Below are positions 26,246 to 36,105 of a stretch of DNA of 64,000 nucleotides, one piece after another (position 1 is the first letter of the stretch; each line of letters starts with the position of its first letter). The DNA lies in the NCBI RefSeq assembly GCF_963975415.1, contig NZ_CAXBGN010000004.1:62001-126000 (forward strand), written 5' to 3'. The DNA comes from Kriegella sp963975415. GTDB taxonomy: Bacteria > Bacteroidota > Bacteroidia > Flavobacteriales > Flavobacteriaceae. The translations under genes and the position numbers were made by a program. Below the pieces are notes generated by a model. The model saw nothing but the letters and a program-made list of their open reading frames with translations. It made no database searches and had not been told where the DNA came from.

Positions 26246-28462
26246 ATGGCAAAAAAGAAGGAAACCAAGCAAGAACCAATTGAGAAACAGCTTTGGAAAG
26301 CAGCAGATAAGCTGCGTAAAAATATTGATGCAGCAGAATACAAGCATATCGTTTTAGGTTTAATCTTTCTAAAATATATATCTGATTCTTTTGAAGAACT
26401 CTATGCTAAACTGCAAGCAGGTGAAGGCGAATATGCAGGTGCTGACCCAGAAGACAGAGACGAGTATAGAGCAGAAAATGTATTCTTTGTGCCACCTTCT
26501 GCAAGATGGTCTTATTTACAAGGTAGAGCCAAATTACCTGAAATAGGTAAAGACATTGATAATGCAATGGATGCTATTGAAAGAGACAATGCCTCATTAA
26601 AAGGAGTACTACCCAAAGCATTTGCCAAAGAGAATTTAGACCCAACCAGTTTAGGGCAACTAATTGACTTGATTAGTAACATTGCTTTAGGTGATGAAGT
26701 AAGCAGAAGTCAAGATTTATTAGGTAAAGTATATGAATATTTCTTAGGAGAATTTGCATTGGCTGAAGGTAAAAAGGGCGGACAATTCTACACGCCAGAG
26801 AGCATCGTAAAATTATTGGTAGAAATGCTACAACCTTATAAAGGTAGAGTGTTTGACCCTTGTTGTGGTTCAGGTGGTATGTTCGTACAGTCTGAAAAAT
26901 TCATATTGGCTCATCAAGGTAAAATCAATGATATTTCCATTTACGGGCAAGAAAGCAATCAGACTACTTGGCGTTTGGCTAAAATGAATTTAGCCATTAG
27001 AGGGATTGATAGCTCACAAGTAAAATGGAACAATGAAGGCTCATTTTTAAACAATGCTCATAAAGATTTAAAAGCAGATTATATTATCGCAAATCCGCCT
27101 TTTAATGATAGTGATTGGAGCGGTGATTTATTAAGGGGTGACGCAAGGTGGCACTACGGCATCCCATCAGCAAAAAACGCAAATTTTGCTTGGCTACAAC
27201 ATTTTCTGTATCACTTATCTCCTAATGGTACAGCAGGTATTGTTTTAGCGAATGGTGCTTTGTCCTCAGATACTTTAAATGATGATGTTATTAGGAAACA
27301 AATGATTGAATCCAATGTAATAGACTGTATAGTTATGCTTCCTGAGAAATTGTTTTTTAATACAGGTATTTCAGCATCATTGTGGTTTCTGAGAAAGAAT
27401 AGAACTCGTGATGAAGTACTATTCATTGATGCATCAAACTTTGGTGAAATGGTTAGCAGAAAACTTAGAATACTTGACAGTAATGATTTAAAAGAAGTTG
27501 CACAAACTTATGAAGATTGGAAAAACAACAATAATTATCAAGATGTCATTGGTTTTTGTAAATCTGCGAGCTTGGATGAAATTAAGAAAAACAAACACAT
27601 TTTAACACCTGGTAGGTATGTTGGCGATATTGTTGACCCAGAAGAAAAGCTATCATTCAGTTCTAAAATATTAGCATTTAATAAAACACAGAATGAATTA
27701 GATGAAATATCTAATGGCATCAATAATGACATAAGAACTAAACTGAACTCATATTATCCGGATAACAATTTCGACAATATCAAATTAGAATCAGTAAAAG
27801 TTATTGATTATTTGGGGGAATTAATTTTTAAAGAATGGATTATTAATGAGAATCTTCCAAAATCTATTCAATTGTCTAACAATTTAGAAACCGTAAAACT
27901 TTCGGAGGTAGTTGAAAAGAGTAATACTGGTGCTGATGCTATACAAAAAGCTCCAATTGTTGAGGATGATACAGGTGTTAGATGTATTAGAATAGGCGAC
28001 ATAACTAATGAAAGACCTTTTAATGAATGGGGTTTTAGTAAAGTGACAGAAAAAATTTTCAAACAATATCAATTAAAGGCTAATGATATAATTGTAACAA
28101 GAACAAGTGTTTTAGGCCTTTCGCGTTATATATCAAATGATTTAATGAGCGTATATAATAACGGTTTAATACGCCTACAAATAACAGAAGCTATACCTGC
28201 ACAGTATGTTTATGCTTGGCTTCAAAGCTCTTCATTTAGAAAGTATATCAATAGAATTACGAATGAAACATCTACAAGACCAAATATGAAGATGAATTAT
28301 TTGCTTGATTTTCCAATTAAAATTGGATGCGACAATCTAATTAAAGAATTTTCAGAACTCTATTCTCTTCTTATAAAAAAGAAGAACCATCTAAATACTA
28401 TGCATATTAAGTTACAGAAAAATATTGATGAAAGAATAGAATTAGAATTGAATGATTTTTAA
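26246..28462 (+). CDS. hsdM: Type I-like DNA methyltransferase HsdM fused to a single-TRD specificity domain
   Basis: A 738-residue fusion. Residues 1-150 are the HsdM N12 helical domain (LWKAADKLRKNIDAAEYKH), about 160-480 the N6-adenine methylase with AdoMet motif FDPCCGSGG at 203-211 and catalytic NPPF at 283-286. From about residue 545 a target-recognition domain of the HsdS type follows (KLSEVVEKSNTG to VTRTSVLG), then a coiled-coil spacer at the C-terminus. A full HsdS has two such halves; here there is one, so two copies in the complex would likely recognise a symmetric sequence (inference). No separate hsdS gene exists. Stop and hsdR start are 3 bases apart. Confidence 0.88.
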   Translation: MAKKKETKQEPIEKQLWKAADKLRKNIDAAEYKHIVLGLIFLKYISDSFEELYAKLQAGEGEYAGADPEDRDEYRAENVFFVPPSARWSYLQGRAKLPEIGKDIDNAMDAIERDNASLKGVLPKAFAKENLDPTSLGQLIDLISNIALGDEVSRSQDLLGKVYEYFLGEFALAEGKKGGQFYTPESIVKLLVEMLQPYKGRVFDPCCGSGGMFVQSEKFILAHQGKINDISIYGQESNQTTWRLAKMNLAIRGIDSSQVKWNNEGSFLNNAHKDLKADYIIANPPFNDSDWSGDLLRGDARWHYGIPSAKNANFAWLQHFLYHLSPNGTAGIVLANGALSSDTLNDDVIRKQMIESNVIDCIVMLPEKLFFNTGISASLWFLRKNRTRDEVLFIDASNFGEMVSRKLRILDSNDLKEVAQTYEDWKNNNNYQDVIGFCKSASLDEIKKNKHILTPGRYVGDIVDPEEKLSFSSKILAFNKTQNELDEISNGINNDIRTKLNSYYPDNNFDNIKLESVKVIDYLGELIFKEWIINENLPKSIQLSNNLETVKLSEVVEKSNTGADAIQKAPIVEDDTGVRCIRIGDITNERPFNEWGFSKVTEKIFKQYQLKANDIIVTRTSVLGLSRYISNDLMSVYNNGLIRLQITEAIPAQYVYAWLQSSSFRKYINRITNETSTRPNMKMNYLLDFPIKIGCDNLIKEFSELYSLLIKKKNHLNTMHIKLQKNIDERIELELNDF

Positions 28463-28465
28463 GCT

Positions 28466-31400
28466 ATGGCAAAAGTTACTGAAAACGATATAGAATTATA
28501 TGCAATAGAAGAATTAGAAAATCTTGGGTATTCCTATATCTATGGTCCAGATATTGCACCTGATACAGATGCACAAGAAAGAACCTCTTTTGACCAAGTA
28601 ATTCTTACAGAAAGGCTTCAGAAAGCAATAGACCGCATCAATCCAAGTATTCCGAGTAATGCTAAAGAAGATGCTCTAAAGCAAGTATTGCGTATAGGCA
28701 CACCTGATTTATTAACCGATAATGAAACGTTTCATAAAATGCTCACAGAGGGCATAAATGTAACTTATCAAAAAGACGGTAGCCAAAGAGGAGATATTGT
28801 AAAATTAGTTGATTTTGATACGGTAAATAACAATGAATTTAATGTTATCAATCAGTTTACGGTAATTGAAAATAACAACAATAAAAGACCAGATGTAATT
28901 CTATTTATAAATGGTTTACCCTTAGTAGTCATAGAGCTAAAAAATGCAGTAGACGAAAATGCAACCATAAGGTCAGCTTACAAGCAAATACAAACCTATA
29001 AAGCTACCATTCCGTCATTATTTACCTACAACAGCATATTGGTAATATCAGACGGTACAGAAGCCAAAGCTGGTTCATTATCGGCAGGTTTTACACGTTT
29101 TATGTCTTGGAAAACAGCAGACGGAGAAAGTGAAGCATCACATCTTATTCCTGAAATGGAAACGCTAATCAATGGGATGCTAAATAAAAAAACCGTTTTA
29201 GACCTTATTCGCCATTTTATTGTATTTGAAAAATCTAAAAAAGAAGATTTAAAAACAGGAATTACTACCATAGAAACAGTAAAAAAAATAGCAGCCTATC
29301 ATCAATACTATGCAGTTAACAAAGCAGTTATAAGCACACAATTGGCAAGTGTTGAAGATGGAGATAGAAAAGGTGGTGTAGTATGGCATACACAAGGCTC
29401 TGGTAAGTCTTTGTCTATGGTTTTCTATTCAGGTAAAATTGTTTTAAATCTAAACAACCCTACCATATTAGTCATAACAGATAGAAATGATTTAGACGAC
29501 CAATTATTTGACACATTTGCTTCATCCACACAATTATTGAGACAAACACCGGTACAAGCTGAAAATCGCCAACACTTAAAAGAGTTGCTAAAAGTTGCAT
29601 CAGGTGGAGTTGTTTTTGCCACTATTCAAAAATTCCAACCAGAAGAAGGAAACATTTTTGAAACCCTTTCAGAACGTAAAAACATCATTGTTGTAGCAGA
29701 TGAAGCTCACAGAACACAATATGGTTTTAAAGCAAAAACCATAGATGAAAAAGATGCAGACGGTAACGTAGTAGGTAATAAAGTAGTGTATGGCTTTGCA
29801 AAGTATATGCGTGATGCTTTACCAAATGCCACTTATTTAGGTTTTACAGGAACACCTATTGAAAATACAGACGTAAACACATCAGCAGTTTTTGGGAACT
29901 ATGTAGATATATATGATATAGCCCAAGCAGTAGAAGATGGTGCAACAGTTAGAATATTTTATGAAAGTAGATTAGCCAAAATTGCCTTAACAGAAGAAGG
30001 TAAAAAAATGGTTGAAGATTTAGATGAGGAATTAGGCGAAATAGAATTAACCGAAACCCAAAAGGCTAAAGCAAAATGGACAAAATTAGAAGCCTTAGTA
30101 GGCAGCCAAAAAAGAGTAAAAAGCATTGCAAAAGATGTAGTAACACACTTTGAAGCTCGTCAAGAAGTTTTTGAAGGTAAAGCAATGGTAGTTTCTATGT
30201 CGAGAAGAATAGCAGCAGAACTATACAAAGCTATTACCACGTTAAGACCTGATTGGCATAATGACGATTTAGATAAGGGAGCTGTAAAAGTAATAATGAC
30301 TGCATCATCTTCTGATGGTCCAGAAATGGCAAAACATCATACTACAAAGCAACAGCGTAGAGCATTAGCAGACCGTATGAAAGACCCAAAAGACGAATTA
30401 AAATTAGTGATAGTTCGTGATATGTGGTTAACAGGTTTTGATGCTCCTTCTATGCACACCTTATACATTGACAAGCCAATGAAAGGCCATAATTTAATGC
30501 AAGCTATTGCAAGAGTAAATAGAGTTTATAAAGATAAACCAGGTGGTTTAGTTGTTGATTATTTGGGTATAGCATCAGACCTTAAAAAAGCATTAGCCTT
30601 TTATTCGGATAGTGGTGGAAAAGGAGACCCAACCATTGCACAGGAACAAGCAGTTCAACTAATGTTAGAGAAGTTAGAAGTTGTGTCTCAAATGTTTTTG
30701 GAAAAACCAGAGCAAGGGTATTCTGATGCATTCACAAATTTAGTAAATGACCCTGCAATACCTTATTTAGGTAAGAATAAAGGCTTATTATATGAGGAAT
30801 ATTTTACAGCAGATACGAAAACTAAACTTAAAATAATATTAGCAGCAGAAGAGCATATTTTGAGTATTGAAGATGGTAAGAAACGTTTTATCAATGAAGT
30901 AACAGCATTATCTAAAGCGTTTGCAATTGCTATACCTCACGAGCAAGCATTAGATGCTAAAGATGAAATAGGCTTTTTTCAAGCGGTAAAATCAAGACTA
31001 CAAAAATTCGACACTACTGGCTCAGGTAAATCAGATGATGAAATAGAATCAGCTATCAGACAAGTAATTGATAAAGCATTAGTTTCGGATGGTGTTATAG
31101 ATGTATTTGATGCAGCAGGTATCAAGAAGCCTGATATTTCAATCCTATCTGATGATTTCCTTATGGAAATCAAAGATATGGAGCATAAAAACTTAGCATT
31201 AGAAACATTAAAAAAATTGCTAAATGACGAAATAAAATCAAGAGCAAAAACAAATCTAATACAGAGTAAATCCTTAATGGAAATGCTAGAAAACTCTATA
31301 AAAAAATATCAAAACAAAATTCTTACAGCAGCAGAAGTAATAGAAGAATTGATTGAGTTAGCTAATAGTATTAAAAATAAAGATAAAGCCGATAAAGACA

Positions 31401-31690
31401 CAGGCTTAACCAATGAAGAATTAGCCTTTTATTATGCAATTGCAGAAAATGAGAGTGCCAAAGAAGTATTAGGTAATGAGGTTTTAAGAGAATTAGCAGT
31501 CTATTTATCAGAAGTTGTAAAAAACAATGCTACAATAGATTGGACGATTAAAGAAAGTGTAAGAGCTAAACTGAAAGTAATGGTAAAAAGAGCATTAAGG
31601 AAGTTTGGCTATCCACCAGACCTTCAAAAATTAGCAACAGAAACCGTATTAAAGCAAGCAGAATTATTAGCTAACCATTGGACGAAATAG
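28466..31690 (+). CDS. hsdR: Type I restriction endonuclease subunit HsdR
   Basis: A 1074-residue HsdR. The N-terminal nuclease domain carries the PD-(D/E)xK signature as D143 (KRPDVILF) and ELK at about 157-159. The translocase follows: Walker A TQGSGKS near 309, DEAH box VADEAHRTQYG near 411, and FTGTPI plus the SF2 motifs through about 700 (ARVNRVYKDKPGG). The remainder is the helical C-terminal domain used for binding HsdM. It would cut DNA unmethylated at the HsdM-S site after ATP-driven translocation. It is followed 3 bases later by ago, so restriction and Argonaute subunits are made from one message. Confidence 0.93.
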   Translation: MAKVTENDIELYAIEELENLGYSYIYGPDIAPDTDAQERTSFDQVILTERLQKAIDRINPSIPSNAKEDALKQVLRIGTPDLLTDNETFHKMLTEGINVTYQKDGSQRGDIVKLVDFDTVNNNEFNVINQFTVIENNNNKRPDVILFINGLPLVVIELKNAVDENATIRSAYKQIQTYKATIPSLFTYNSILVISDGTEAKAGSLSAGFTRFMSWKTADGESEASHLIPEMETLINGMLNKKTVLDLIRHFIVFEKSKKEDLKTGITTIETVKKIAAYHQYYAVNKAVISTQLASVEDGDRKGGVVWHTQGSGKSLSMVFYSGKIVLNLNNPTILVITDRNDLDDQLFDTFASSTQLLRQTPVQAENRQHLKELLKVASGGVVFATIQKFQPEEGNIFETLSERKNIIVVADEAHRTQYGFKAKTIDEKDADGNVVGNKVVYGFAKYMRDALPNATYLGFTGTPIENTDVNTSAVFGNYVDIYDIAQAVEDGATVRIFYESRLAKIALTEEGKKMVEDLDEELGEIELTETQKAKAKWTKLEALVGSQKRVKSIAKDVVTHFEARQEVFEGKAMVVSMSRRIAAELYKAITTLRPDWHNDDLDKGAVKVIMTASSSDGPEMAKHHTTKQQRRALADRMKDPKDELKLVIVRDMWLTGFDAPSMHTLYIDKPMKGHNLMQAIARVNRVYKDKPGGLVVDYLGIASDLKKALAFYSDSGGKGDPTIAQEQAVQLMLEKLEVVSQMFLEKPEQGYSDAFTNLVNDPAIPYLGKNKGLLYEEYFTADTKTKLKIILAAEEHILSIEDGKKRFINEVTALSKAFAIAIPHEQALDAKDEIGFFQAVKSRLQKFDTTGSGKSDDEIESAIRQVIDKALVSDGVIDVFDAAGIKKPDISILSDDFLMEIKDMEHKNLALETLKKLLNDEIKSRAKTNLIQSKSLMEMLENSIKKYQNKILTAAEVIEELIELANSIKNKDKADKDTGLTNEELAFYYAIAENESAKEVLGNEVLRELAVYLSEVVKNNATIDWTIKESVRAKLKVMVKRALRKFGYPPDLQKLATETVLKQAELLANHWTK

Positions 31691-31693
31691 CTT

Positions 31694-33721
31694 ATGAATA
31701 ACCTTACTATAAATATCATCCCATTCAAACACCCTTCTATTCAGAAGGAGTTTGGATTTTATACCGAGAAGAAAGAAGGTTATTTCCCTATACACAGAAC
31801 CGAGCTTCCCAATGAGTTATGGGATAATCAAAAAGAAGAAGTTGTAAAACATAAATTCTATTACACCAATTTTGAAGATACTGAAGATTGTGTACTCAAA
31901 ACAAAAGTAGATTTATACAGTAGTACCAAGTTTGCAAAGCACCTTTATACTCGTTTGGTATATCAATATTTCATTGCTATTGCAGATGCAATACAATTCA
32001 ATTATGTAGGCGATATAGAAGTATGGTTATTAGATGCTAAAGCATCAACAACCAAATACAATAGCTATAACAAATACACCTTAAAAATTGAATTTTCAGG
32101 CTTAACTAAAAGTCCTGCATTGCTATTATCTTATGATAGTACCTCTAAAGTTGCAACTACAAGTATTGATGAAATCAACATTCCTACGGAATATTTCAAA
32201 ACAGTAATTTACAACAAAGAAATACAGCGTTTTAAATACCTTACAGAAGATGCAAAACAACATTTAGACCAAGTATATCCATTACTCAATATACCGCTTA
32301 AAAACCATTTAGAAATACCGCATACTGTACCAAGAAAAGGCAATAGATACAAGCCTTACTTTAATCACATAACTACTTTTTACAACAACTATCTAAATAC
32401 AGATGAATTTAAAGCCATACTACCATTAGATGAAAATGGCTTTTTTAATATTCCAGAAGATGAAGTATTACAAACACATTATCACTCAAACAATTTACGG
32501 TTTTATGATGGCGTAGGTATAGACCCAAAAGCAGGAATGAAAAATCCTGGTCCTTATAAATCAAGTCCACACGATAACGTAAGGTTCTTTTTTATCTACC
32601 ATAAACCTGATAGAAAAGATTATGTAATTCCTTTGTATAATTATTTTGAAAAAGGATATAAAACATTCTTTCCACCGTTAAAAAAACATATTCGTCAGCC
32701 ATTTTATATGGATAACGATACAAGTTTAGCATTTGAAAGTCCAGATACTGCAATCAAAGAAATCAAACATCATCTAATCAATTTAGAGAAACAACCAAAT
32801 ACAAGGTATGTAGCAGTTTATGTAAGCCCTATTCATAAAGAAGATGAGGATAACAAACATCTATACTATCAAGTCAAAGAAGAACTTTTAAAACACGAAA
32901 TAACCTCACAAGTCATTTATAAAGAGAGTATCAATAACGCCTATTTTGGTGCATTCTTAGAGAATATCACGCCTGCATTATTGGCTAAAATAGACGGTAT
33001 TCCTTGGCGTTTAGATAGAGAACTGAAACAAGAGTTAATTGTGGGTGTAGGTGCGTTTAAATCAATGGAAACCAATACTCGTTTTGTAGGTAGTGCATTC
33101 TGTTTTAATAACAAAGGAGAGTTTAAAGGATTTGATTGTTTTAGAGATAATGAATTTGACTTAATAGCTGGAGCAATAGGAAAACAGATTTTAAAATTTG
33201 TTGTGGATAATGATAACAAAGCAGAAAGGCTAATCATTCACTACTATAAGCCAATAAGCAAAGACGAAATAGACCCAATTCAAAAAACTTTAGGTAGATT
33301 AAAATTAGATATTCCAATAGTTATAGTAACTATCAATAAAACAGAATCAAGCGACTATGTAGCGTTTGATACCAATGATGATGCCTTAATGCCTTTAAGT
33401 GGTACAATCATAGAAATTGCACATCTAAAATATTTGTTATTCAACAATGCCAAATACAGTAGTAACGGTTTTGCAAAAGACCATCCGTTCCCTGTAAAAC
33501 TAAGTCTATATTGTACAGAACAAGACTATTTTGAGGATATAGCAATTGTAAAAGAGTTGATAGACCAAGTATATCAATTCAGCAGAATGTATTGGAAATC
33601 TGTAAAACAACAAAACTTACCAGTAACCATAAAATACCCAGAAATGGTAGCTCAAATATTCCCTCATTTTGAAGGAGATAAACTACCTGACTTCGGTAAA
33701 AATAACCTTTGGTTTTTGTAG
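31694..33721 (+). CDS. ago: Long prokaryotic Argonaute, predicted catalytically inactive
   Basis: A 675-residue long pAgo: N/PAZ-like region (1 to about 370), MID and PIWI. The guide 5'-end pocket is present as Y391, K395, Q406 and K432, spaced as in the Y-K-Q-K class, and the family hallmark IDGIPWRL follows at 433-440. In PIWI the first catalytic Asp position reads VGVGAF (450-455; G453 instead of D), and the HRDG-equivalent reads HYYK (516-519; Y518 instead of D), so slicing is not expected. This resembles long-B pAgos, which bind guides and act through partner effectors. The partner suggested here is the type I-like complex it is cotranscribed with. Confidence 0.88.
   Translation: MNNLTINIIPFKHPSIQKEFGFYTEKKEGYFPIHRTELPNELWDNQKEEVVKHKFYYTNFEDTEDCVLKTKVDLYSSTKFAKHLYTRLVYQYFIAIADAIQFNYVGDIEVWLLDAKASTTKYNSYNKYTLKIEFSGLTKSPALLLSYDSTSKVATTSIDEINIPTEYFKTVIYNKEIQRFKYLTEDAKQHLDQVYPLLNIPLKNHLEIPHTVPRKGNRYKPYFNHITTFYNNYLNTDEFKAILPLDENGFFNIPEDEVLQTHYHSNNLRFYDGVGIDPKAGMKNPGPYKSSPHDNVRFFFIYHKPDRKDYVIPLYNYFEKGYKTFFPPLKKHIRQPFYMDNDTSLAFESPDTAIKEIKHHLINLEKQPNTRYVAVYVSPIHKEDEDNKHLYYQVKEELLKHEITSQVIYKESINNAYFGAFLENITPALLAKIDGIPWRLDRELKQELIVGVGAFKSMETNTRFVGSAFCFNNKGEFKGFDCFRDNEFDLIAGAIGKQILKFVVDNDNKAERLIIHYYKPISKDEIDPIQKTLGRLKLDIPIVIVTINKTESSDYVAFDTNDDALMPLSGTIIEIAHLKYLLFNNAKYSSNGFAKDHPFPVKLSLYCTEQDYFEDIAIVKELIDQVYQFSRMYWKSVKQQNLPVTIKYPEMVAQIFPHFEGDKLPDFGKNNLWFL
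33576..33721 (+). repeat. Duplicated 3' end of ago, copy A (intact gene)
   Basis: The last ~146 bases of ago recur at 41711-41856 with about 9 substitutions (roughly 94% identity by eye). Copy A ends the intact gene; the 8-kb cargo lies between the two copies. Confidence 0.9.
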
Positions 33722-33730
33722 TAAATAAAG

Positions 33731-34543
33731 ATGGATATTCAAATACAAAATAAGGCTAAAGATGTTTCCCTTTTTAAAATTGCAAAATTTAAGAAGCATA
33801 TTAGAAAAACATCACCCCACAAACATAACAGTTATTTCGAAATCATTTTTTTAACCAAAGGATCTGGTTCACATACAATTGACACAATAGAATACAAAAT
33901 TCAACCACCTGTAGTATTCAATATACGTAAAGAACAGGTTCATTTTTGGGACATCAAAACAGAACCTGAAGGGTTTGTTTTAATTATTAAAAAAAACTTT
34001 ATTGAAAACTGTATAGATAAAGATATTAAAAAGCTAATTTCAGAACTGAGTGCCTTAACTTGTCTATTTCCTAATAATACCACAGTAATTGATATGTCAA
34101 ATATATTATTAAAGGAATATGAAGGTGCAAAAATTAAAAACCATCAAGTTATAGAAGGATTGTTAAAAGCTCTGTTAGCAAAGTTTCTTGAATCGAAAAT
34201 TGTAAGTAGTCCTAAAATAAAATGTAGCTCAATCTATCAAGAACTTATTTTGCTTTTAAGTAAAGAAAATGAACTTACAAACAAGGTAAGTCATTATGCA
34301 AAATTACTAAATACCACTCCACAAAACTTAAATGCTATATGCAGAAAAGAATCAGGTCAATCTTCTGCTGAGGTAATTTCCAATTATATTATTAACGAAG
34401 CTAAACGCCTTTTGCTTTATACTGACTTAACGGTTAGTGAAATTGCAGGCAAACTTGACTTTAAAGATAATTCTCATTTCACTAAATACTTTAAACGAAA
34501 CGTAGGTGATACCCCAATTGCTTTTCGTAAAGCAAATGATTAA
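33731..34543 (+). CDS. AraC-family transcriptional regulator of the cargo region
   Basis: A 270-residue regulator: N-terminal cupin-like sensor (HKHNSYFEIIFLTKGSGSHTIDTIEYKI) and C-terminal AraC HTH (about 175-268; LNTTPQNLNAICRKESGQSSAEVI, then LTVSEIAGKLDFKDNSHFTKYFKRNVGDTPIAFR). It starts 9 bases after the ago stop, just inside the duplicated-end junction, so it is the first gene of the inserted cargo rather than part of the defence operon. The ligand is unknown; control of the heme-lipoprotein/PAP2/ChrA genes downstream is inferred from position. Confidence 0.9.
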   Translation: MDIQIQNKAKDVSLFKIAKFKKHIRKTSPHKHNSYFEIIFLTKGSGSHTIDTIEYKIQPPVVFNIRKEQVHFWDIKTEPEGFVLIIKKNFIENCIDKDIKKLISELSALTCLFPNNTTVIDMSNILLKEYEGAKIKNHQVIEGLLKALLAKFLESKIVSSPKIKCSSIYQELILLLSKENELTNKVSHYAKLLNTTPQNLNAICRKESGQSSAEVISNYIINEAKRLLLYTDLTVSEIAGKLDFKDNSHFTKYFKRNVGDTPIAFRKAND

Positions 34544-34620
34544 GTACCATACATTTTTCAAATAGACCATATTATTAGTCTTGTGTTGTATAATTTTACA
34601 CCATAATTAAATCACAACAT

Positions 34621-35097
34621 ATGAAATGGCTAATATATATTCTCACAGCACTTCTACTTTCTTCTTGTCGAGAAAACCAACAACAAATAGTAGAAGGAAA
34701 TTGGATAAAAGGTACGGAACAAGAAAAAATTGAAACCATCGAAAACCAATTTAGGGGTTTTGATATGGCAATGGTAGAAACAGGATACCGCTATCAAGAA
34801 CTGTATTGGGCAGGACAAGATGAAAATTGGGAATATGCTGATTACCAAATTGAAAAAATCAAAAAAGCGATTGAGAACGGCTTGAAAAGAAGACCCAAAC
34901 GTGCAAAATCCGCAGAACATTTCTTAACCGTTGCAATTCCAGAAATGGAAAAAGCACTCGAAAAAAGAGATACCCTTGTATTCAACAAAAATTTCCAAGT
35001 TTTCACCAATAACTGCATTAGTTGCCACGCAATGGAAAAAGTACCAAGCTTTACTATAAAAAAACCGCTTTACAGACAATCACCAATTAGAAAATAA
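34621..35097 (+). CDS. c-type heme lipoprotein
   Basis: A 158-residue lipoprotein (signal WLIYILTALLLSSC with lipobox Cys16) that is mostly helical and has one heme c attachment motif, CISCH at 132-136, near the C-terminus (axial Met could be M138 in HAMEKVP). It is likely a membrane-bound periplasmic electron carrier. Its stop is shared with the ATG of the PAP2 gene (35097), so it heads a coupled operon of PAP2, DoxX, PAP2 and ChrA. No relative can be named with confidence. Confidence 0.8.
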   Translation: MKWLIYILTALLLSSCRENQQQIVEGNWIKGTEQEKIETIENQFRGFDMAMVETGYRYQELYWAGQDENWEYADYQIEKIKKAIENGLKRRPKRAKSAEHFLTVAIPEMEKALEKRDTLVFNKNFQVFTNNCISCHAMEKVPSFTIKKPLYRQSPIRK

Positions 35098-35675
35098 TGA
35101 TAGAATTTATTAATCAGATAGACATTGAAACTCTATTATGGCTGAATGGTAATCACAATCTATTTTGGGATGCTGTAATGTGGTTTGCAACAGGTACATT
35201 CACTTGGCTGCCATTTTATATGATATTGTCATTTCTGTTAATATGGAAATATAAAAGGGACGCAATATTGATGATTCTGTTAATAGCATTACTGATAACA
35301 ATAAGTGACCAATTAGCTTCAGGCATATTTAAACCATTTTTCGAAAGATTGCGGCCAAGCCATAGTCCTTATTTGACAGGTAAACTTCATTTAGTAAATG
35401 ATTATAGAGGTGGTAAGTTTGGTTTTATTTCTTCTCACGCAGCCAATGTATTTTCATTAGCATTTTACTTGACATTAGTGGCTAAAGAGAAATTAAAATG
35501 GATACCATACGTGCTTATTCCTTGGGCAATCTTTGTAAGCCTTAGTAGAGTTTATCTTGGTGTTCATTATCCATCCGACATAATAGTTCCAGCGATTTTA
35601 AGTATACCAATAGCTTGGATAGTAGCTCGAATTTATAAAACGTATAATCCCATATTGATAAAAAAAATTGCTTAA
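35097..35675 (+). CDS. PAP2-family membrane phosphatase (1)
   Basis: A 192-residue protein with five to six membrane helices and the three PAP2 motifs: KPFFERLRP (KX6RP), SSHAANVF (PSGH-type, with the Pro replaced) and SRVYLGVHYPSD. The invariant histidines are present, so hydrolysis of a lipid phosphate such as undecaprenyl diphosphate or phosphatidate is likely. Its start overlaps the stop of the heme-lipoprotein gene and its end overlaps the DoxX gene by 8 bases. Confidence 0.9.
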   Translation: MIEFINQIDIETLLWLNGNHNLFWDAVMWFATGTFTWLPFYMILSFLLIWKYKRDAILMILLIALLITISDQLASGIFKPFFERLRPSHSPYLTGKLHLVNDYRGGKFGFISSHAANVFSLAFYLTLVAKEKLKWIPYVLIPWAIFVSLSRVYLGVHYPSDIIVPAILSIPIAWIVARIYKTYNPILIKKIA

Positions 35676-36105
35676 AATGTTTAAAAAAACAATTAGTACT
35701 GATATATCAAAAACAACCATCATTATTCGCTTAATGGTTGGTGCTGTTTTTCTATCGGAAGGTATTCAAAAATTTCTATTTCCTGCCATTCGGGGTGCAG
35801 GACGATTTGAAAAAATCGGACTTCCATCACCAGAATTTCTCGGTGCATTTGTCGGCACGTTTGAAATTGTTTGTGGCACGTTGATTTTACTTGGCTTGCT
35901 TACCCGATTGGCAAGTGTTTTAACACTCGTAATTATGTTGGTTGCCATTGTTACAACAAAATCAGACATTTTAGCCAATGATGGATTTTGGATAATGATG
36001 CACGGAAGTCGAACTGATTGGGCAATGCTTTGGGGAAGTCTATTTTTAATTATTAAGGGCGGTGGGAATTGGTCGATAGATAAAAATATGTACAAAACCA
36101 AATGA
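35668..36105 (+). CDS. DoxX-family membrane protein
   Basis: A 145-residue protein with four membrane helices and the DoxX signatures RLMVGAVFLSEGIQKF and LLGLLTRLASVLTLVIMLVAI. DoxX-type proteins associate with thiol/quinone redox modules at the membrane. It overlaps the first PAP2 gene by 8 bases and the second by 4 bases, so it is translationally coupled to both. The neighbouring c-type lipoprotein makes a redox role plausible, but no substrate can be given. Confidence 0.88.
   Translation: MLKMFKKTISTDISKTTIIIRLMVGAVFLSEGIQKFLFPAIRGAGRFEKIGLPSPEFLGAFVGTFEIVCGTLILLGLLTRLASVLTLVIMLVAIVTTKSDILANDGFWIMMHGSRTDWAMLWGSLFLIIKGGGNWSIDKNMYKTK

Noticed and set aside
31694..33721. PIWI-RE rather than Argonaute
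   Set aside because: The protein has a standard MID pocket and IPWRL hallmark, and no DinG-type helicase partner is present.
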